Source: Novosphingobium resinovorum (GTDB lineage: Bacteria; Pseudomonadota; Alphaproteobacteria; Sphingomonadales; Sphingomonadaceae). From it: a DNA stretch of 64,000 nucleotides. The notes under the pieces are model-generated. The model had not been told where the DNA came from. It saw only the letters and a list, made by a program, of their open reading frames with translations, and searched no databases. Shown here piece after piece: positions 62,147 to 64,000 of this stretch. The position numbers and the translations under genes were made by a program. Numbering within the stretch: position 1 is the first letter of the stretch; each line of letters opens with the position of its first letter. The stretch spans positions 372,001-436,000 of the forward strand of contig NZ_BSFC01000030.1 in the NCBI RefSeq assembly GCF_027922145.1, given 5' to 3'.

Positions 62147-63355
62147 GTGAAGATCACTTCGGCCAAGGTCATCGTGACCTGCCCCGGTCGCAATTTCGTG
62201 ACGCTCAAGATCGTAACCGATCAGGGGGTCTACGGCATCGGCGACGCGACGATGAACGGGCGCGAGAAGGCCGTCGTTGCGTATCTCGAAGATCACGTCA
62301 TCCCCTGCATCGTCGGCATGGACCCGCGCCGGATCGAGGATATCTGGCAGTATCTGTACAAAGGTGCCTACTGGCGTCGCGGTCCGGTGACGATGCGCGC
62401 GATTGCCGCCGTCGACGTCGCGCTGTGGGACATCAAGGCCAAGATGGCGGGCATGCCGCTCTACCAGCTGCTCGGTGGCCGCAGCCGCGACGGCGTGATG
62501 TGCTACGGCCATGCCAACGGCAGCGACATCGCCGAAACCGTCGACGCGGTCGGGCAGTACATCGACCTCGGCTACAAGGCGATCCGCGCGCAGACCGGCG
62601 TGCCGGGCATCAAGGATGCCTACGGCGTAGGCCGCGGCAAGCTGTTCTACGAACCGGCCGACGCCGCGCTCCCCTCGGTCACCGGCTGGGACACGCGCAA
62701 GGCGCTGAACTACGTGCCCAAACTGTTCGAGAAGCTGCGCGAGACCTACGGCTTCGACCATCACCTCCTGCATGACGGTCACCACCGTTACACCCCGCAG
62801 GAAGCCGCCAACCTCGGCAAGATGCTGGAACCCTACCAGCTGTTCTGGCTGGAGGACGTGACGCAGGCCGAGAACCAGGAAGCGTTCAAGCTGATCCGTC
62901 AGCACACCGTCACTCCGCTGGCCGTGGGCGAGATCTTCAACACGATCTGGGACGCCAAGGACCTGATCCAGAACCAGCTGATCGACTACATCCGCTGCAC
63001 GATCGTCAGCGCGGGCGGCGTCACGCACTTGCGCCGCATCGCCGACCTTGCCGCGCTCTACCAGATCCGCACCGGCAGCCACGGCGCCACCGACCTCTCG
63101 CCCGTCACGATGGGCACGGCGTTGCACTTCGACACCTGGGTCCCGAACTTCGGTATCCAGGAATACATGCGCCACACCGAGGAGACCGACGCGGTCTTCC
63201 CGCACGACTACACGTTCGACGCGGGCGAGCTGTTCTGCGGCGAGACCCCCGGCCACGGCGTCGACATCGACGAGGAACTGGCCGCCAAGTATCCCTACAA
63301 GCCCGCCTACCTGCCGGTCGCCCGGCTGGAAGACGGGACGATGTGGAGCTGGTAA
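62147..63355 (+). CDS. manD: D-mannonate dehydratase, enolase superfamily
   Basis: 402 residues, the same length as the characterised Novosphingobium aromaticivorans ManD. Conserved catalytic set by position: Arg147 and Tyr159 on the ManD loop (KAIRAQTGVPGIKDAYG), Asp210 and His212 in LLHDGHHR, Glu236 in FWLEDV, Glu262 in AVGEIFN and His312 in GSHGATD. It converts D-mannonate to 2-keto-3-deoxygluconate, the step after UxaC and UxuB in glucuronate breakdown; those two genes are not in this window. GTG 62147 has AAGGGAG upstream. KDG kinase follows after 11 bp. Confidence 0.96.
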   Translation: MKITSAKVIVTCPGRNFVTLKIVTDQGVYGIGDATMNGREKAVVAYLEDHVIPCIVGMDPRRIEDIWQYLYKGAYWRRGPVTMRAIAAVDVALWDIKAKMAGMPLYQLLGGRSRDGVMCYGHANGSDIAETVDAVGQYIDLGYKAIRAQTGVPGIKDAYGVGRGKLFYEPADAALPSVTGWDTRKALNYVPKLFEKLRETYGFDHHLLHDGHHRYTPQEAANLGKMLEPYQLFWLEDVTQAENQEAFKLIRQHTVTPLAVGEIFNTIWDAKDLIQNQLIDYIRCTIVSAGGVTHLRRIADLAALYQIRTGSHGATDLSPVTMGTALHFDTWVPNFGIQEYMRHTEETDAVFPHDYTFDAGELFCGETPGHGVDIDEELAAKYPYKPAYLPVARLEDGTMWSW

Positions 63356-63366
63356 GGGCCGGCGTT

Positions 63367-64000
63367 ATGGCAAGGATCGTCTGCCTGGGCGAGGCGATGG
63401 TGGAACTGTCCGGCTCGGCGGGAGCATGGAGCGTGGGGTTCGGCGGCGATACGCTGAACACCGCGATCCACCTCGCCCGCGCCGGGCATGACGTTGCCTA
63501 CATGACCGCGCTGGGCACGGATGCCTTCAGCGAGGGGCTGCGAACGGCATGGTCGGCAGAGGGCATCGACTGCGGCCTCGTGCTGCGGCACCCGACGCGG
63601 CAGGCCGGGCTTTATGCGATCACCACCGATCCTTCGGGAGAGCGCAGCTTCACGTACTGGCGCGAGACGAGCGCGGCGCGGGCGCTGTTCGAACTGGAAG
63701 CGGTGGATGCGGCGATGGACGTCGCCGAAACGGCAGACCTCCTGAGTTTCTCGCTGATTTCGCTGGCGATCCTGCCACCGCAGGGGCGTCAGGATCTGCT
63801 TCGGCTGGCCGGGCGGGTGCGTGATCGCGGCGGTCTGGTCGCGTTCGATGGCAACTATCGCCCGCGCCTCTGGGAATCACCTGAGGCGGCTGTGCAGATC
63901 CGCGACAAGGCGATCGCCTTCGCCGACATCGGCCTGCCGACTTTCGAGGACGAGGCGGCGCTGGACGGCGCCGGATCGCCGCAGGAAGTCGCCGCGCATT
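63367..64000 (+). CDS. kdgK: 2-keto-3-deoxygluconate kinase, C-terminus cut by window end
   Basis: The frame is open from ATG 63367 to the window end (211 codons). It starts MARIVCLGEAMVELSG and shows PfkB features: GFGGDTLNTAIHLARAGHDV for sugar binding, SGERSFTYWRETSAARALF, and FDGNYRPRLWES. GGDTLNTA and YWRE are typical of KDG kinases. It phosphorylates the product of ManD; a KDPG aldolase would complete the route. The ATP-binding GAGD motif lies beyond the window. Confidence 0.9.
   Translation, partial: MARIVCLGEAMVELSGSAGAWSVGFGGDTLNTAIHLARAGHDVAYMTALGTDAFSEGLRTAWSAEGIDCGLVLRHPTRQAGLYAITTDPSGERSFTYWRETSAARALFELEAVDAAMDVAETADLLSFSLISLAILPPQGRQDLLRLAGRVRDRGGLVAFDGNYRPRLWESPEAAVQIRDKAIAFADIGLPTFEDEAALDGAGSPQEVAAH

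Overview
The window is high-GC DNA from an alphaproteobacterium of the Sphingomonadaceae, most likely Novosphingobium or a close relative. The evidence is four large TonB-dependent receptors, ATGA/GTGA-type stop-start overlaps, frequent GTG/TTG starts, and a D-mannonate dehydratase that keeps every active-site position I know from the Novosphingobium aromaticivorans enzyme. I see no rRNA, tRNA or CRISPR array. Functions come from reading translations and motifs; no database search was run.

Layout. (1) 1-3220: a truncated Slam/DUF560-type outer-membrane gene, divergent from a TonB siderophore-receptor gene with a weak Fur-like box between them. (2) 3221-4561: a decayed stretch with remnants of a CBS-domain chloride channel and a tyrosine recombinase. 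(3) 4562-15276, all minus strand: a DUF2231 membrane protein, a PQQ-type sorbosone dehydrogenase, a caa3-type cytochrome c oxidase (coxB, fused coxA-coxC, two small membrane/assembly proteins, a triheme cytochrome c), then Ku and LigD of non-homologous end joining. (4) 15563-16909: an MHS-type MFS transporter. (5) 17097-28685: a peptide-utilisation locus with a TonB receptor, three exported S10 serine carboxypeptidases, a class I/II aminotransferase, an APC permease, and a Tat-exported class V PLP enzyme resembling PvdN in design.

(6) 28800-49571: the most remarkable region. It holds GH1 and GH3 beta-glucosidases, a TonB receptor, two MFS transporters, a GMC sugar oxidoreductase with a gluconate-dehydrogenase-type small subunit, both subunits of a C-glycoside deglycosidase (TIM barrel alpha and DUF6379 beta), an LLM flavin monooxygenase with an FMN reductase, and an aromatic pathway (FAD hydroxylase, extradiol dioxygenase, C-C type hydrolase, cyclase-family protein, FAH-family hydrolase). 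Six copies of one palindrome (ATTAGAAT-N4-ATTCTAAT type) lie in exactly the four divergent promoter regions of this region, and a TetR gene sits beside one of them. I read this as one regulon for uptake, 3-oxidation, O-/C-deglycosylation and ring cleavage of aromatic (plant-type) glycosides.

(7) 49601-64000: glpK and glpD, an ExuT-like hexuronate transporter, a GH31 alpha-glycosidase, a TonB receptor, two exported esterases, mannonate dehydratase (manD) and a KDG kinase cut by the window end. Four TGGTAAGGCCA-like sites precede its transcription units and suggest a shared GntR/FadR-type regulator. The gene set fits catabolism of a glucuronide, possibly an acylated glucuronosyl-glycerol.
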